From NCBI GenBank assembly GCA_963693315.1, contig OY856186.1, positions 304,993,879 through 305,057,878 of the forward strand: a DNA stretch of 64,000 nucleotides. The letters are read 5' to 3'. Positions 1 through 12,888 of this stretch are shown one piece after another. Every line of letters begins with the position of its first letter. Position 1 is the stretch's first letter. A program made the position numbers and the translations under genes. The notes below the pieces were generated by a model. The model saw only the letters and a program-made list of their open reading frames with translations. It did no database searches and was not told the origin of the DNA. The DNA comes from Diogma glabrata. Lineage: Eukaryota > Arthropoda > Insecta > Diptera > Cylindrotomidae.

Positions 1-1855
1 ATTGTAATTAAAATTCGACTTTAAGGTTATAAAACCTTAATAATGAGATGTAAAATTACATCGAATCGACATCGAATCGACCAATGTGGGGAAAAATTCG
101 ACGTCGATTCGACGTAATTTTAGGGGTAAAATATTCTATTTAGGTATTTTTCTTCCTACTTTTTCTACCTATTTAAGTAAATTTCTCCTTAATTTAGGAA
201 GATTCCACGTCAAATCGACGTCGATTTAGGTTGCTTTGCACCTATTTTCAACCTAATTAGTTGTAAGTTACCAACTAGGTAATATTATAAGCAATTTTAT
301 CTTCTCCTTTACCAATTATAAAATAATATGTATTTGGGCATCACATGTCAAATTCGAAAAAGATGAAAAAAGGTAATTTTCACTTAATATATAATTTATA
401 ATAAATTTTAATTTTATATTTCGCAATAAAATGGTTTAAAAATGAATTTTTATAACGAAAAAAATATTATTGATAAACTTTAGGATTGTACTTCTAAAAA
501 TATTAATGGGCTTCAAAAAAAATAAATAATAAAAAAATATATTTTTTTCATTTCTTTAAAAATAATTTTCTTTTACCAAAAATCTCACTTAGATAACAAT
601 ATGGCGAAGTAATACTTTCAACAAAAATAAGTTTGAATATGGCGGACTAAGCAAAATCTACTTTAAAGTAAATTTCACATAATTTTTCGACTTTAAAGAA
701 AATTTTTCTTAATTTTAAGTTGACAATAACCTAAATTAGGTCGCAATCTTTTATTTAAGAAATTTCTACTTAAACTGGTAACATTCTACCAAATTGGTTG
801 CATTTGAATTTCTACGCGTTCTATTTTGGTGAATTTCTACCTATTGGTACACCAGCATCGTATTGTATAAAAATTTAAGTATTGTTGCTGCTAATTGCAC
901 AAGTATAATGGCATATTCAATTAAACTTTTTTATGGAGATTTAATTTTCCATTGTCTATTGAATTTCTTTCTAAAACCCAATATGTGTTTCATTATAAAA
1001 AATAAATATAACCCAAATATATATGAAAATCTTATAATTATTTAATCTTTAGTCGATAATTTTATTAAGGGTACAAATAATGAATAATTACTTAGTTTCA
1101 TTATTTACTAAATAACTTTGGTTTAATTTGTTAATAATTAATAATAGTTCTAATATGTAAATTCAAATTAAATTTACAAAAATTACATCAAACAAAATTG
1201 TACATCATTGTTCAAAAAAATGTTTTTCCTAATTTTTGTAATTACAGCAATAAGATATTACGTATAATTTTTTTTTGTTAAATTACATCCTTTAAATAGG
1301 TAACATATTTCTTATTTAAGTAAATTTTTACTAATTTTCGAAGATGAGGTCGACAATAAAATAAAATAGTATTTTTGGTATAATCGACTTATAGATTAGT
1401 TTTTAAGTTATTTTCTACCAAATATTTGATTATAAATTACCTTACAAGACTTAAGCTTACTATGAAGTGGAAAATTAGGTAAAATTAGGTAAAATTAGGT
1501 GTAATTTTCCTTGTTTTTCAACTTAGAAAAAATGTTATTTGAGGTTGAAAATAGGTGAAAAATGTGGTAAAACTCTCCTCATTTTGCGACTAAATTACGT
1601 GTTCAAAATAAAATTGACTTTGAGGTTGATTTTAGGTAAAAATTAGGTATAGGTATGTGCTAGTTTTGACTTAAATTCTACTATTATTTTTATATTATTT
1701 TTTTGGGCAAAAAATACGTATAATCAACCTAATTAACTACCTATAAGTAAAATTCATTTGAAAGTCAAGAAAACTGGTTGAATCGACGTAATTTTTACAT
1801 AATTAGGTAAATTTACACCAAACTGTAGTTGAAAATCACCTATTGTGTTGCTTGG
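1..1855. repeat. Degenerate AT-rich repeat field (TTAGGTA / TCGACGTCGA motifs)
   Basis: No gene is visible. The stretch is built from short drifting motifs: TTAGGT or its complement recurs many times (three near-perfect copies of AAATTAGGTA around 1470-1500), and CGACGTCGATT-type palindromes occur near 65-115 and 205-230. Short open frames here have no recognisable domains. It may be an old minisatellite-like array or the body of a decayed element. The right edge is a TTA-rich microsatellite where the LTR copy begins. Confidence 0.5.
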
Positions 1856-2392
1856 GATTTTATTATTATTATTTTTATTATTTTTCCATTTTAATTTTGT
1901 TTTATTTCTCATCAATCTCTTCTTCAAAAAAAAACTATTCACTTGATTTTTTTTCTATTTTGTTTTACTGCCCAAATTACTCTACTTCAAAAAAAACTTT
2001 TTGCAACTTGAAAAAATATTAATTCACCTTTTTGGAGGGGATCTGTTGTAATCCGTTCATATTTTAAAATCCGTTAATAAAAAGATAACCAATCACAAAA
2101 AAAATATAATTTACGATTTACGTAAAACAACCAATCAGAAAAACAATTACCGAATCAATTTTAAATTGACCTATATTTTGTTTGTTTCATTTATCAATCC
2201 AAAACTATTACAAATCGAAAAGTAAGTTCATTAGCATTAATTTAATATTTTATTTTAAATATTAAAAATTTGCTACGCTGGACTTTTCGATTTATTTCAT
2301 TTCTGAATTGAGCAATGAACATTTTTTCCAAACAAAATAAGAGGTCAATGTTTTCTAGTATTTAAAATTTTACCTATGGTTGGATTACAACA
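1856..2392 (-). mobile_element. 3' LTR (partial) of a gag-only LTR retrotransposon
   Basis: About 537 bp matching 9751-10288 almost base for base in the same orientation, with only a few differences near the left end. Read on the minus strand it starts TGTTGTAATCC, and immediately upstream (plus 2393-2406) lies the purine-rich AAAAGGCGAGGGA, as expected for a polypurine tract before a 3' LTR. The last ~140 bp of the LTR, seen in the other copy (ending in ACCACA), are missing or replaced at a TTA microsatellite. The near identity of the copies suggests a recent insertion. Confidence 0.7.
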
Positions 2393-4009
2393 TCCCTCGC
2401 CTTTTAAAAAAACAATTATTTTTTTCCTAGATCAGTATGATCAAAGGATGAAAATAATTGTAATATAATATTACTCCAAATAAAAATGTATATATCAATT
2501 ATTGAAAAAATCCTACTATTTATTTTTTTTTTATTAGATTAACAAACTTTTGTTTTTAATTGTTATCCACGACCTTACTCAACTATATATTTTTTTTTTT
2601 AATTTTTAAATGTAACATTACGTAACTAAAAATAATAACAAATATAAATAAAATGAAACTTGATACAAATGTTTTGAAATTAAGTTTTATTAAAAGCATT
2701 TATTATCAATAGTAGGGGAGCCCGGGATGCTAAATTTGCAGTTACTAGAGCGTCATAGGGACTTATTGGATTGTGAAGTTTACGTTCTAAAATGAAAAAA
2801 GTTTATGTCAAGTTTTCCATTTTAGGGGGGGGGAGAGCGCGTAAGAATTTTTAGAAATGTAAAAAAAAACAGTCACATAAAAATACTCGAGCGCGTCAGA
2901 TATTCATAGAGTATATGCGCTTTGTCTTTCTGATAACCGATACATATAAATCTGACGATTAACTAAAGGGAGGTGGGCGTATAGAGAGGTGGAAAAACAA
3001 AAAAAAAAAAAGTTATTCGAGCGTGTCAGATATTCAAGGTTTATGTAAAGTGAACTCAAAAAAGTGTCCTATTTAAATGACTGACGATTTAAACGTGACC
3101 TAAAGTCATGGCTGATTTTGAAAAATGTAAAAATAAAATGTGACCTTGAGATACTCGAGCGCGTCAGATTTTTATGCAGGGGGATCAACTTGATGTCTTC
3201 GTCCTCCAGGATGATAATCTGACAATTATATGGAGGGGTACTGTTCATCTGACAATTTTAAAGTGACAATTATTTGTCGTTTCTATTTCTATGTAATTTT
3301 TTTCAAAAACAGTATTTTTAATCTACAACTGTAGTAAATTTAATAGTTACAAAGCATAATTTACCATTTTGTTTTATGTTACTAGGATTATCTCAGTTAT
3401 ATTAATGCTTTTGGATTGAAAATTACGATTACTACAATTGATGTAATATGAAATATTTGACAATTGATTTTTCCTGCAATTAAGCGAGCAAACATTTACT
3501 AGATTTTGGAGTGTTTTTAATTTTTTTTTAAACAGTGCATGAAATTCACAAAATAACTTAAATAAAACATACAAATCAATAAATACAACAAACAAATCAA
3601 AGCGTCTAGCAGCCACCAAAAACGTGTACACTAGACATGACCTAACTTATGAAGTTGTTATTTTCATCCCTTCCACTGACTAATTATGTTCCTTTTGACT
3701 CGAAAATAAAGTGTATGCAGTTTTACTGAAATCAGAAAATAATTACCCACCGCGCAGTGGCGTCGAAGATAAGAAAATTAGCAGAATAATAGGATTTTTA
3801 TGTTTATCAGATATAATCATCTTAAAATATAATATATCTCATAATTTTTTTATTAAAAGCTAATTACTTTACGATTCCAACGAGCCTAAGTATGTAGAAA
3901 TTGATCTTAGGAAAGCGTTTTTATCGAATTTCTTCTTCTTAAATCCAAAAAAAAAAATTTCAGCGAAAATTCAGAAAAAAAGTTTTTATGTTAGATTTAG
4001 CCTTTGTTT

Positions 4010-5399
4010 AAGTAACACAAATTTTTATTTTTGGATACATTGCTAGCAGAATTAACTGGACATGGCAAAGTAGATCGTTTGCCAACCATAGTAACATTTG
4101 GTAATATTGAGAAGTTATTAACGGTTCCATAATGCAAAGAACAGAGCGGCTTATCGATTGCGAATGCGATATATGAATTCCTTGAAGAATGGGATCTTAC
4201 TGATAAAGTCGAAGCCATGTGTTACGACACGAAATCAAGTAACGCTGGACCAGAAAAAGGTGGAAAAAAGATTGGCCACAACTTGATTCGATTCCCATGT
4301 CGTCATCACATACAGGAGATTAAACTACGGGCTGTTTATGATCTCAAATTTGGAAAGACCACAGCACCCGATGTTTATCTGTTCAACAAATTTCAGAAGG
4401 CATGGGACGATGGTAAAATTAATCCAACAATGTTCAAAAATGGAATATCGGACAAAAAACTGGGAAACAAAATTCCAAAACACTCGTGAGAAACTCTAGT
4501 AATTTTTTGTCATGAAGAGTTGGAAAAATCCTGCCCACGCAGCGATGGGTGGACGATGGACGATGGTAAAATTAATCCAACAATGTTCAAAAATGGAATA
4601 TCGGACAAAAAACTGGGAAACAAAATTCCAAAACACTCGTGAGAAACTCTAGTAATTTTTTGTCATGAAGAGTTGGAAAAATCCCACCCACGCAGCGAAT
4701 ATAAAGAATTTTTGGAAGTTACACTGATTTTTCTTGGCGAAACCATTGAGAATTACAAATTCAAACGCCCAGGTCCGACAAGTCACGCCGTTTGCATTTT
4801 TTCGAGACGTTTGCATTTTTCTAATTACGTTGTATGTAAAAATTTGGTTCAAACGCATAGATGGAACAGCAGCCGCATATCAGGATTTGGATTTCATCAA
4901 AATTGACCAAAGAGTTTCAGAAGAAATGTTGAGCAAAATTTGTTATCATCTTCACTATTTAACGGAAGCAAATATTGGCTTGGCTTTTTTCGACCCAGAG
5001 ATTTCGTTTGATGAAAAACGCAAAATGGTTCAAAACCTTGAGGTTCCCATCGCACCCCAAACTCGCATAAAAGATTTTGACGCAGTCAAACATATGCAAC
5101 TTTTTGCTAATAAGAACATTAGTGATTTTGTCACAGAAAAAAGTCAGAGTTTTTTTAATCGATTTAGAATTTGTATTGATTTTTTGCTACATGACCCATC
5201 GGAATGAGGATTTCGTCAAAGCCACGTTGTTTTGCCAAAGTTTGCATGTTGTTAATGATACCGCCGAACTCGGTGTTAAGTTGATGACACGGAATACAAC
5301 AGCATTCTACCTAAAGACGAGGAAGGTACACAATACACCATTCAGGTGGTCGAAAACTACAGATGCAAATACCCATCATACAATAAATCTAATTTAATT
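4010..5399 (+). pseudogene. Decayed DNA-transposase fragment
   Basis: The best segment (about 4150-4488) reads through EFLEEWDLTDKVEAMCYDT, then SSNAG and a CRHHIQEIKLRAVYDLKFG block. To my memory this resembles uncharacterised arthropod and cnidarian transposase-like proteins with an F/YDT-SNTG motif followed by CRHH; Asp of YDT is a plausible catalytic residue. Later pieces are in other frames: RPGPTSHA near 4768, and a 157-residue open stretch at 4734-5207. Frame changes, stops and a 153-bp tandem duplication show it is not functional. The superfamily is uncertain. Confidence 0.5.
4405..4695 (+). repeat. 153-bp tandem duplication inside the transposase fragment
   Basis: The segment beginning GACGATGGTAAAATTAATCC at about 4407 recurs 153 bp later and runs nearly unchanged through the CATGAAGAGTTGGAAAAATCC region of each copy. 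It duplicates the stop that ends the 4217-4489 reading frame and so further disrupts the coding region. Confidence 0.85.
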
Positions 5400-6419
5400 T
5401 ATTGATTTCTTTTGGAAAAATGTTGCTTTTGAATGAAAAATTATTATAAATTTAACCATAAAAATTAATATTTTTCTTTGAAAAAAGATTATTATGAATT
5501 AGTGAATTTTCGTATATGTAAGAAGAAAAATTAAGATAAATCGCTTTTCTAAGATCGATTTCTACATACTTAGGCTCGTTAGAATCATTAATTAATTAGT
5601 TTTTAATAAAAAAAATCAAAATTATGAGATATATTATGTTTTAAGATAATTATATCTGATAAAAATAAAAAATCCTATTATTCTGCTAATTTTCTTATCT
5701 TCGACGCCACTGCGCGGTGGGTAATTATTTTCCGATTTCAATAAAACTTGATATAGTTCATATTCGAGTCAAATGGAACATAATTAGTCAGTGGGAGCGA
5801 AGAAAAAGATGGTTTGAAAATTGTTCATACATATCTGGTCATGCCTAGTGTACACTATGGTGATCAGCTGAGATGGCGTCATGCCAACAGACGCTCTAGT
5901 GGAGTCGGTGCGAGAGAGTAAGAGATAAAGAAAGAGTGAGAGAGAAATGAGGCGCGGAGTGGGGAATACACAGCTCTCAGCATCTGTACGCTCCATCTTT
6001 TATTGACGATTTTACCTGAATCGCCCCATGAAAACTGTCAGAATATATGTTTTCCGTAATCCTGATAGGATTACCTTCAAAATTAAAAAAAAGTTTATCG
6101 CGCTCGAGTATTTCAAGGTGTCGTTTTTTTTTACACCTTTGTGACTCGCCTATTTCCTTATGTCACGGTCAAATTGTCAGATTATTGAAATTTACACTTT
6201 TCTGGATGTATTTAACTTACCTTCTCTAAATCTGACGCGCTTGAGTTTTTCTGACGATTGATTTTTTTTTACTAATCTGACGGGTTGCCCTCGACGCACC
6301 CCACTACATCAAGGGTTCATATTTGGTAGGAGTACATTACAGGGTGCAAGTTTTCTCCCCATATGATTTTCTGACGCGCTCGAGTAACTCGCAAAATCCC
6401 CGCTTGGGCTCCCCTACTA

Positions 6420-7277
6420 CAACACTTATTTATATGTATTAACTTATGATTGTTTTTTTTTTAAACGTTTGCTTTCTTTATTTTCTTTAAAGATCAGAAT
6501 TTTATAATATTATTCCTTACTCTAGATTTGTGTAAAAATTATTTTGTTTTTGTATTTTATATGTACTATGTAATTTTACGTTAAGTGTATACATTTCATT
6601 TATTGAGATATTTAATTTAAAATGATAAGTTTACGTTTATTTTAATAATTTTAATAATTATGCTAATGCTTATTTCATAGACTAAGATTATTTTAGATAA
6701 GATAGATAGATAGATAGATATATAAAAAAAATTGTTTCCTATTTATTTTTTTTTTTTTATATTGATATATGTATGTTTTCTTATAAGTATAATATTATAT
6801 GTGAATACATCTTTCTATATAGTCACTTTGTTTATGTTTTTTTTTTTATTACATAATAAAATTATGGTAATGACCTTCAGAACATTTAAATCTTTTGATT
6901 CCCAGACAATAAGTATTTTATTTGCTAAAAAAATTATACGGTTCATGTCCCCATTACGAATGGTTCGACATTTGGAAGATTGCATAATGCATATATCATT
7001 AATTAATTGGTTACAACTATTGTTTTCATATTTTATTTATTTGTTATTTTTCTGCGATTGTTTATTTTTCTTTAATTAAAATATATTGCTGTGGTTTTAT
7101 AAAATGAGTAATGAATTATTATAATATAAAATTGTATTTTTGTTTATGTTTTTTGGTTAAATTATTTTAGTAAATTATTATGAAATACTTTATTTGTTTT
7201 TAAAATAATTGATTGTTTAAATCTTTGTAAATATTTAAGTACTTAAAACTACGAAACTCTTTGCGAGATTAAATTAC
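6420..7277. other. Internal noncoding part of the LTR element
   Basis: AT-rich, with a short GATA microsatellite (about 6698-6720) and poly-T runs. If the LTR model is right, this is the region 3' of gag on the minus strand, where pol would normally sit. I see no protease, reverse transcriptase or integrase motif on either strand. Confidence 0.4.
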
Positions 7278-9023
7278 TTATGTGAGTAAAAATGTTAAAT
7301 GGTTAAAAGTCTTAAGAAATTTGTCGTTAAACATGTTTTGTATTTTATCAGTACTACTGCCTAAACCATTTTTCTTTAATTTTATGAATAAATGGTTTGA
7401 TTGAAAGTGTCCGCACATATGCAAAATTGGTTTGAAAAATTTTTTATTTAAAATTGTGTGCTTACCAAACTTCCATTTAAAAGTTAAAGAAAATATAATT
7501 GATGATTCATCGAATAATGATTTAAACCATTTCATTGGTAAATTAATATTATTTTTAATATATTCGTGTGCCGGTTGAACAGAATATTTATCTTGTTTCC
7601 AAATATTATTACGAGTATAGCTCACATTGGTTATGGAAATTAAGAACCACGAAAATAATCTAACAAAATTTTCAGCGATTTTAAACGCCAAAATGAAATG
7701 CGAGTTTGATGTGCAATTGTTGCTCAATTTAATTTGATTTTTTGAGAAAGGTTGCTGCAAATGTTTTAGTTTACTTTTAGCGAGAGATTTCGAATTAACT
7801 CTTTTTGAGCGCAGATAGTTTTTTTCATTTAATAAACACTTAACATATGATGTCATAATAGAACCTTTGGATTTGGTTGTTTCATAGTCATGATTACGTT
7901 GCTGGTTTTGATTGTACTTTACCTTAAAACATTGCTGATATTTTTTCGTCTTGTTGTTCGTAATCAAAGGTTTTTTATTATTATTCAGTGATTGTTGATT
8001 CCTATCTAAGTCAGATTTTAATCGTAATTTCTTTTGTTTTTTATGTACGGTTTTAAAATTTGAAAATTTATTTTTAGAGGAGTTATTATTGTATGAACCA
8101 CTGTTGGAGTTGAAATCATCATTACTTGGAAGTGTATGAGTTTCGCAACATTTCTTATCTCGAATGCTATCGGAATTTATTTCTCTATGTGCCTTCGTCA
8201 CTGCTAAATTTTTGTGTTGCAATCGATTTTTTGGTTTAATTGATTTTTTATTTTGTGTAAAATTACTTGTTGTCGTATTCAAAAATATTTTCTGTTTTAT
8301 TTTATATTTGGTTGTTGGTGTAATATTAAAATTATAATCTGAATTATAATCTGAAGGAATATTTTGACTAAGAATGTCAGCGTAAGAGAATTTTTCTGGT
8401 TGTTTTATTTCTACTGTCGGTTTGTGTTTGTTAATGATTTGAGTTTTTTCATCATTTTTGCTATTATTAGGTTTATCAGTTTGAATGCAGTGGTCAGGTA
8501 TTGTCGATATTACATTAACGCGTTTCGTATTTTGCTGGTTAAGGTCAAGAATGGTTTCCTTACGAGTTTCTATCAATTTATTTTTATCTTGTAGAGTGTC
8601 TTCGAGGTAATTCATTTTTAATTTGACGTCCTGTAACTCTTGTTGTGTGTATTGTAATTCGTTTTCTAAATTGAAATGTGATGATTGTAATGCCGCGAGT
8701 TCTGTTTCTACCTCTTTATGTGTTTTGTAATTTTCAATAGGTTCAAATGTGGGTTCCCAAAAGCCAAAAAATTTTTTAAAGTACTGTTTGAATTCGTTAA
8801 AAGAATTATACTTTTGCTCATTTATTTGGAAATATGCATATCCTTTTACCCTAGAACTAATTCGCAATAACAGATATGTTTGTAAATTTGATGGAAGATT
8901 ATAATATGCTCTTTCCGCCGATTCTAAAAAATATTCTATTGCGGACTTATTGGTATTATTGCTATATATTACTGGAATAGTGTTTAAACTATCATAAAGT
9001 ACAAAATATTCATCACTATTCAT
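7278..9023 (-). CDS. Gag-like protein of a non-autonomous LTR retrotransposon
   Basis: An uninterrupted 581-residue frame. Residues ~30-90 look like a retroelement capsid region: a helix-rich stretch with LPSNLQTYLLLRISSRVKGYA followed by a FNEFKQYFKKFFGFW-type segment. Residues ~105-170 are a heptad-like coiled coil rich in E, L and Q. Residues ~185-420 are a long N/K/S/Q-rich, basic, low-complexity stretch; the C-terminus is more hydrophobic. No CCHC zinc knuckle and no pol motif follows. On the minus strand the frame lies ~590 nt downstream of a candidate primer-binding site (9597-9608) and a 678-bp LTR. Its length without stops fits a recent insertion. The first Met is chosen because upstream sequence looks like leader. 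A domesticated gag is an alternative, but the LTRs argue for a mobile element. Confidence 0.6.
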   Translation of the reverse strand: MNSDEYFVLYDSLNTIPVIYSNNTNKSAIEYFLESAERAYYNLPSNLQTYLLLRISSRVKGYAYFQINEQKYNSFNEFKQYFKKFFGFWEPTFEPIENYKTHKEVETELAALQSSHFNLENELQYTQQELQDVKLKMNYLEDTLQDKNKLIETRKETILDLNQQNTKRVNVISTIPDHCIQTDKPNNSKNDEKTQIINKHKPTVEIKQPEKFSYADILSQNIPSDYNSDYNFNITPTTKYKIKQKIFLNTTTSNFTQNKKSIKPKNRLQHKNLAVTKAHREINSDSIRDKKCCETHTLPSNDDFNSNSGSYNNNSSKNKFSNFKTVHKKQKKLRLKSDLDRNQQSLNNNKKPLITNNKTKKYQQCFKVKYNQNQQRNHDYETTKSKGSIMTSYVKCLLNEKNYLRSKRVNSKSLAKSKLKHLQQPFSKNQIKLSNNCTSNSHFILAFKIAENFVRLFSWFLISITNVSYTRNNIWKQDKYSVQPAHEYIKNNINLPMKWFKSLFDESSIIFSLTFKWKFGKHTILNKKFFKPILHMCGHFQSNHLFIKLKKNGLGSSTDKIQNMFNDKFLKTFNHLTFLLT

Positions 9024-9596
9024 TTTAAAGTTTTTATTTCTTAATATTAGCTAAATCTTAATTATTGTTAGTACAAAAATTATTTAAAATGACTCACTCT
9101 TAATACGGTGTTGTTGAAACTGCTGTTGCTGTCGCTGAACCTGAAGCTGCTGCTGCTTTCGAATCTGGAGTTGTGGGACTGCTTGATGATGTTGTTAGTG
9201 TTGTACTGGTTGTAATTGTTATAGGTCTGGTTTTGTCCTCTACTGGTGGGCTCTTGAACATTTGTATAATTTGGTTTTTGTTTTGTTATTGAACTCCTCT
9301 TGATGATGTTGTTTGTGTTGCGCTGGTTGACATATGTACTCTATTTAGTTTTGTTTGTTTTTTGTTTGAGTTTGGTTACATATATTTGATTCGTTTAAAT
9401 TTCGATTGATTTAGATATCGGTAATTTTCAACATTGATCACTGTTTTTAAATTTCGATTGCTTGATAATTTTCGAAAACTGTAAATATTGTTCACTGTGG
9501 TCGTTTACTGTGTTTTCACTATTTCACTATTTCGATAGAAATATTGTTTTTCACTGTTTTCTTTTCTATCAACAAACAAGCCAGTCGTGCCTGTTT
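9024..9596 (-). other. Leader (5' UTR) of the LTR element
   Basis: Noncoding leader between the candidate primer-binding site and gag on the minus strand. It contains short CTG/GTTG-rich tracts (about 9107-9190) and no convincing coding region. Confidence 0.45.
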
Positions 9597-9608
9597 CCGG
9601 CTGCGCCA
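9597..9608 (-). promoter_or_regulatory. Candidate tRNA primer-binding site of the LTR element
   Basis: On the minus strand TGGCGCAGCCGG begins two nucleotides after the LTR end ...GGTACCACA. A TGGCGC start two bases after a CA-ending LTR is the usual arrangement for Ty3/gypsy-type primer-binding sites. The exact tRNA is not assigned. Confidence 0.55.
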
Positions 9609-9610
9609 AA

Positions 9611-10891
<1,281 letters not shown>

Positions 10892-10896
10892 ACGCC

Positions 10897-11170
<274 letters not shown>

Positions 11171-11360
11171 TAAAATGTGTTGTGTAGTAGGAATTACAAT
11201 ATGTGTCACAATAGCACATAAAAATCTTTTAAGACCAAGGTCCCACAACAACATACGTTCAAAGGTGTTGATGGACGTAAATCTTTCTTTTTTTGTTTCT
11301 TTTTATATTTTTTGTTAAAGAATGGATAACTTAACAAAAAATCCTATCACTGACAAAATA

Positions 11361-11830
11361 TGACATAGGCCAATATTTTATGATAGAATAGAGAAAATAA
11401 AAGTAAATTAAAAGGTAAATAGCAAATTTTTACAAAAATTCGCTGAAACAAAACAAAAATGTAGTTGCCAATGATCCAGCCGGTTGCATATTCCTTGATC
11501 CTGTGACGCACAGTCTTTCTTAATGATTGAAGCCCACACATAGTTATATGAAGGCGCGTTTCTTCAAGAAAGCAATAGCGTCTCATCATCAAGGACTATT
11601 TCACAGCTAAGATTGAGGGTGGTACCGTTGACTGAATACAGTTCATCCGCCACCACCCCTAAGATGTCACCTTGGCTAGTGACATCTCACTGCTATTGAG
11701 AGGGTTATGTGATATCTCACGTTAACTCGTATGTCAATAGCAGGGACTGGAGGACGCGGGGTTGTCACACCCGTAGATCAAAAATAAAAAAAAAATAAAA
11801 AAACAATAAAAACTGATCCCTCCATGCAGA
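11361..11830 (+). repeat. Composite dispersed repeat, copy 1 (order B-A)
   Basis: Block B (11361-11631) starts at GACATAGGCCAATATT and ends at AAGATTGAGGGTGGTACCG. Block A (11632-11830) starts TGAATACAGTTCATCC and ends ACTGATCCCTCCATGCAG. Both blocks recur at 34003-34529 in the opposite order. Shorter relatives are at 22712-22772, 26620-26693 and, inverted, 31018-31075. No coding capacity is seen. Confidence 0.75.
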
Positions 11831-12261
11831 ATATAAATAGAGAACGTTTTTAGAGAAAAAAAGAGAACGTTTATACAAAAATGTAAGAAGAGAGACGAAA
11901 AAATCATGAAAACATATCTGTCAAATTCAATTTCTTTTTTCTCTATTTTGGTTTGTTTTCTATGTTTATATTTACTGCCACAAACTCTTTTATTAAATTA
12001 CAAAATAAAAACAATTTAAATTTAAAATGTCAAAATATATAAAATGTTCTTCAAGGTTGTGCTAATTTTTTTAAAATGAAAGACAATAATTACGAGAGTA
12101 ATTTAAATTTATTGCATTTATTTCCAGTGATTATTTAAATCAAATATTTTATAAAGAACCAGCAATATTTTTAATGAAATGTAGAAATTTTTAATTTATA
12201 TATTTATTTGTAATTGTGTTTATGAAAATTTGATGAAAAAAAAATGTTTAAGAAACATTTG
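11831..12261. other. AT-rich sequence, possibly an LTR remnant
   Basis: Noncoding. Because a primer-binding site follows at 12280, this stretch may contain a decayed LTR, but I found no second copy in the window and cannot set its limits. Confidence 0.3.
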
Positions 12262-12316
12262 CTCAGCTGCTACCAAAACTGGTGACCCCGACGTGAAAGT
12301 TTTGGTAGCAGCTGAG
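12262..12316 (+). other. 19-bp perfect palindrome whose loop is a tRNA-Trp primer-binding site
   Basis: Arms 12262-12280 and 12298-12316 are exact complements (CTCAGCTGCTACCAAAACT). The sequence TGGTGACCCCGACGTGA at 12280-12296 spans the loop. It is complementary to the CCA-ending 3' end of tRNA-Trp, the primer site known from avian retroviruses and used by several retroelements. Flanking sequence carries no gag or pol I recognise, so this is an orphan LTR-element junction. Confidence 0.75.
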
Positions 12317-12515
12317 TGATCCTGAAATGATTACCTGGTGGAGATGATGTGCGATGAAGAAGTAATTATCTTTGTGACGAATCTTGATGCTGGAACTGAA
12401 GTGCGGTCCAAATGAGCTATTTCTTAATACACCAGTTGATATCTTAAATCTAAAATCGATGAGTTATCAATATAATAATTGTGTTGGATAAATCTTGGCC
12501 TACTATTGTTAAATC

Positions 12516-12780
12516 TTATATATATAAAAATCACGTGTCACGATGTTTGTCCACGACAGTGTGTGTATAATGATATAACTTGAGAGATAGGATAGTTTTT
12601 ATCTCGATTAACTGCCTAAATATTTTTTAATTGCGAATTAAATGTTGAACTTGGATGGTTCATAAGCCATTTTTCAGATGGCGGCGTAAATTAGTTTATT
12701 GTCAAAACATCTTTACCAACTTTTTAATCATCCGTGTAGGGCCCCTATAGTCTATCAAATATGCTAGTGAGTTAAATGAA
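12516..12780 (+). mobile_element. Possible Helitron-like remnant
   Basis: The start CTTATATATATAAAAATCAC followed by a short GC-balanced stretch and GGATAGTTTTTATCTCG resembles 5' parts of non-autonomous Helitrons common in insect genomes. The 3' hairpin-CTRR end was not located. Weak call from remembered patterns. Confidence 0.3.
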
Positions 12781-12856
12781 ATCAATATTTTAACTTACTA
12801 AATTATTGTTAAATTGAATCACCAAACAATCTTTTTAGTAAGTATATTTATTTATT

Positions 12857-12888
12857 GACGCGTTTCGAATATTAAATATTCATCATCG
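12857..12888 (-). ncRNA. Degenerate hammerhead-like motif
   Basis: On the minus strand the order ATGATGA, an AT-rich hairpin (GAATAT/ATATTC), then CGAAACGCGTC matches the layout of small type-I hammerhead ribozymes carried by Penelope-like elements. The first conserved C of CUGAUGA is an A, so activity is doubtful. Confidence 0.25.

Larger units (their letters stand above)
3624..5855 (+). mobile_element. Inner transposon with long inverted arms
   Basis: The arms start GTGTACACTAG and stay alignable in inverted orientation for roughly 300 bp (left about 3624-3925, right about 5525-5855), including a shared CCACCGCGCAGTGGCGTCGA block. Between the arms lies a decayed transposase-like coding region. 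It could be an insertion into the 2712-6417 element or the inner part of the same element; the separate, well-defined ends favour insertion. Confidence 0.6.
2712..6417. mobile_element. DNA transposon with GTAGGGGAGCCC terminal inverted repeats, nested in the LTR element
   Basis: The ends are GTAGGGGAGCCC and its exact complement, each flanked by TA (2710-2711 and 6418-6419), which suggests a TA target duplication. Inside both ends the motif CTCGAGCGCGTCAGAT (with variants) recurs in inverted orientation, for example near 2886, 3016, 3153, 6100, 6232 and 6372, together with many CTGACGATT or CTGACAATT boxes, a subterminal-repeat layout typical of transposase-binding sites. A GA-rich tract lies at about 5908-5955. 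The middle (3624-5855) is a second inverted-repeat unit carrying transposase remnants. I do not recognise the family. Confidence 0.65.

Noticed and set aside
2044..2392. MITE with TGTTGTAATCC...GGATTACAACA ends
   Set aside because: The inverted ends are real, but the shared sequence extends ~190 bp further left in both copies. The LTR reading explains the polypurine tract, primer site and gag between the copies better.
4649..4906. Overlapping frames on both strands at the transposase
   Set aside because: Shadows of the duplicated and frameshifted transposase segment.
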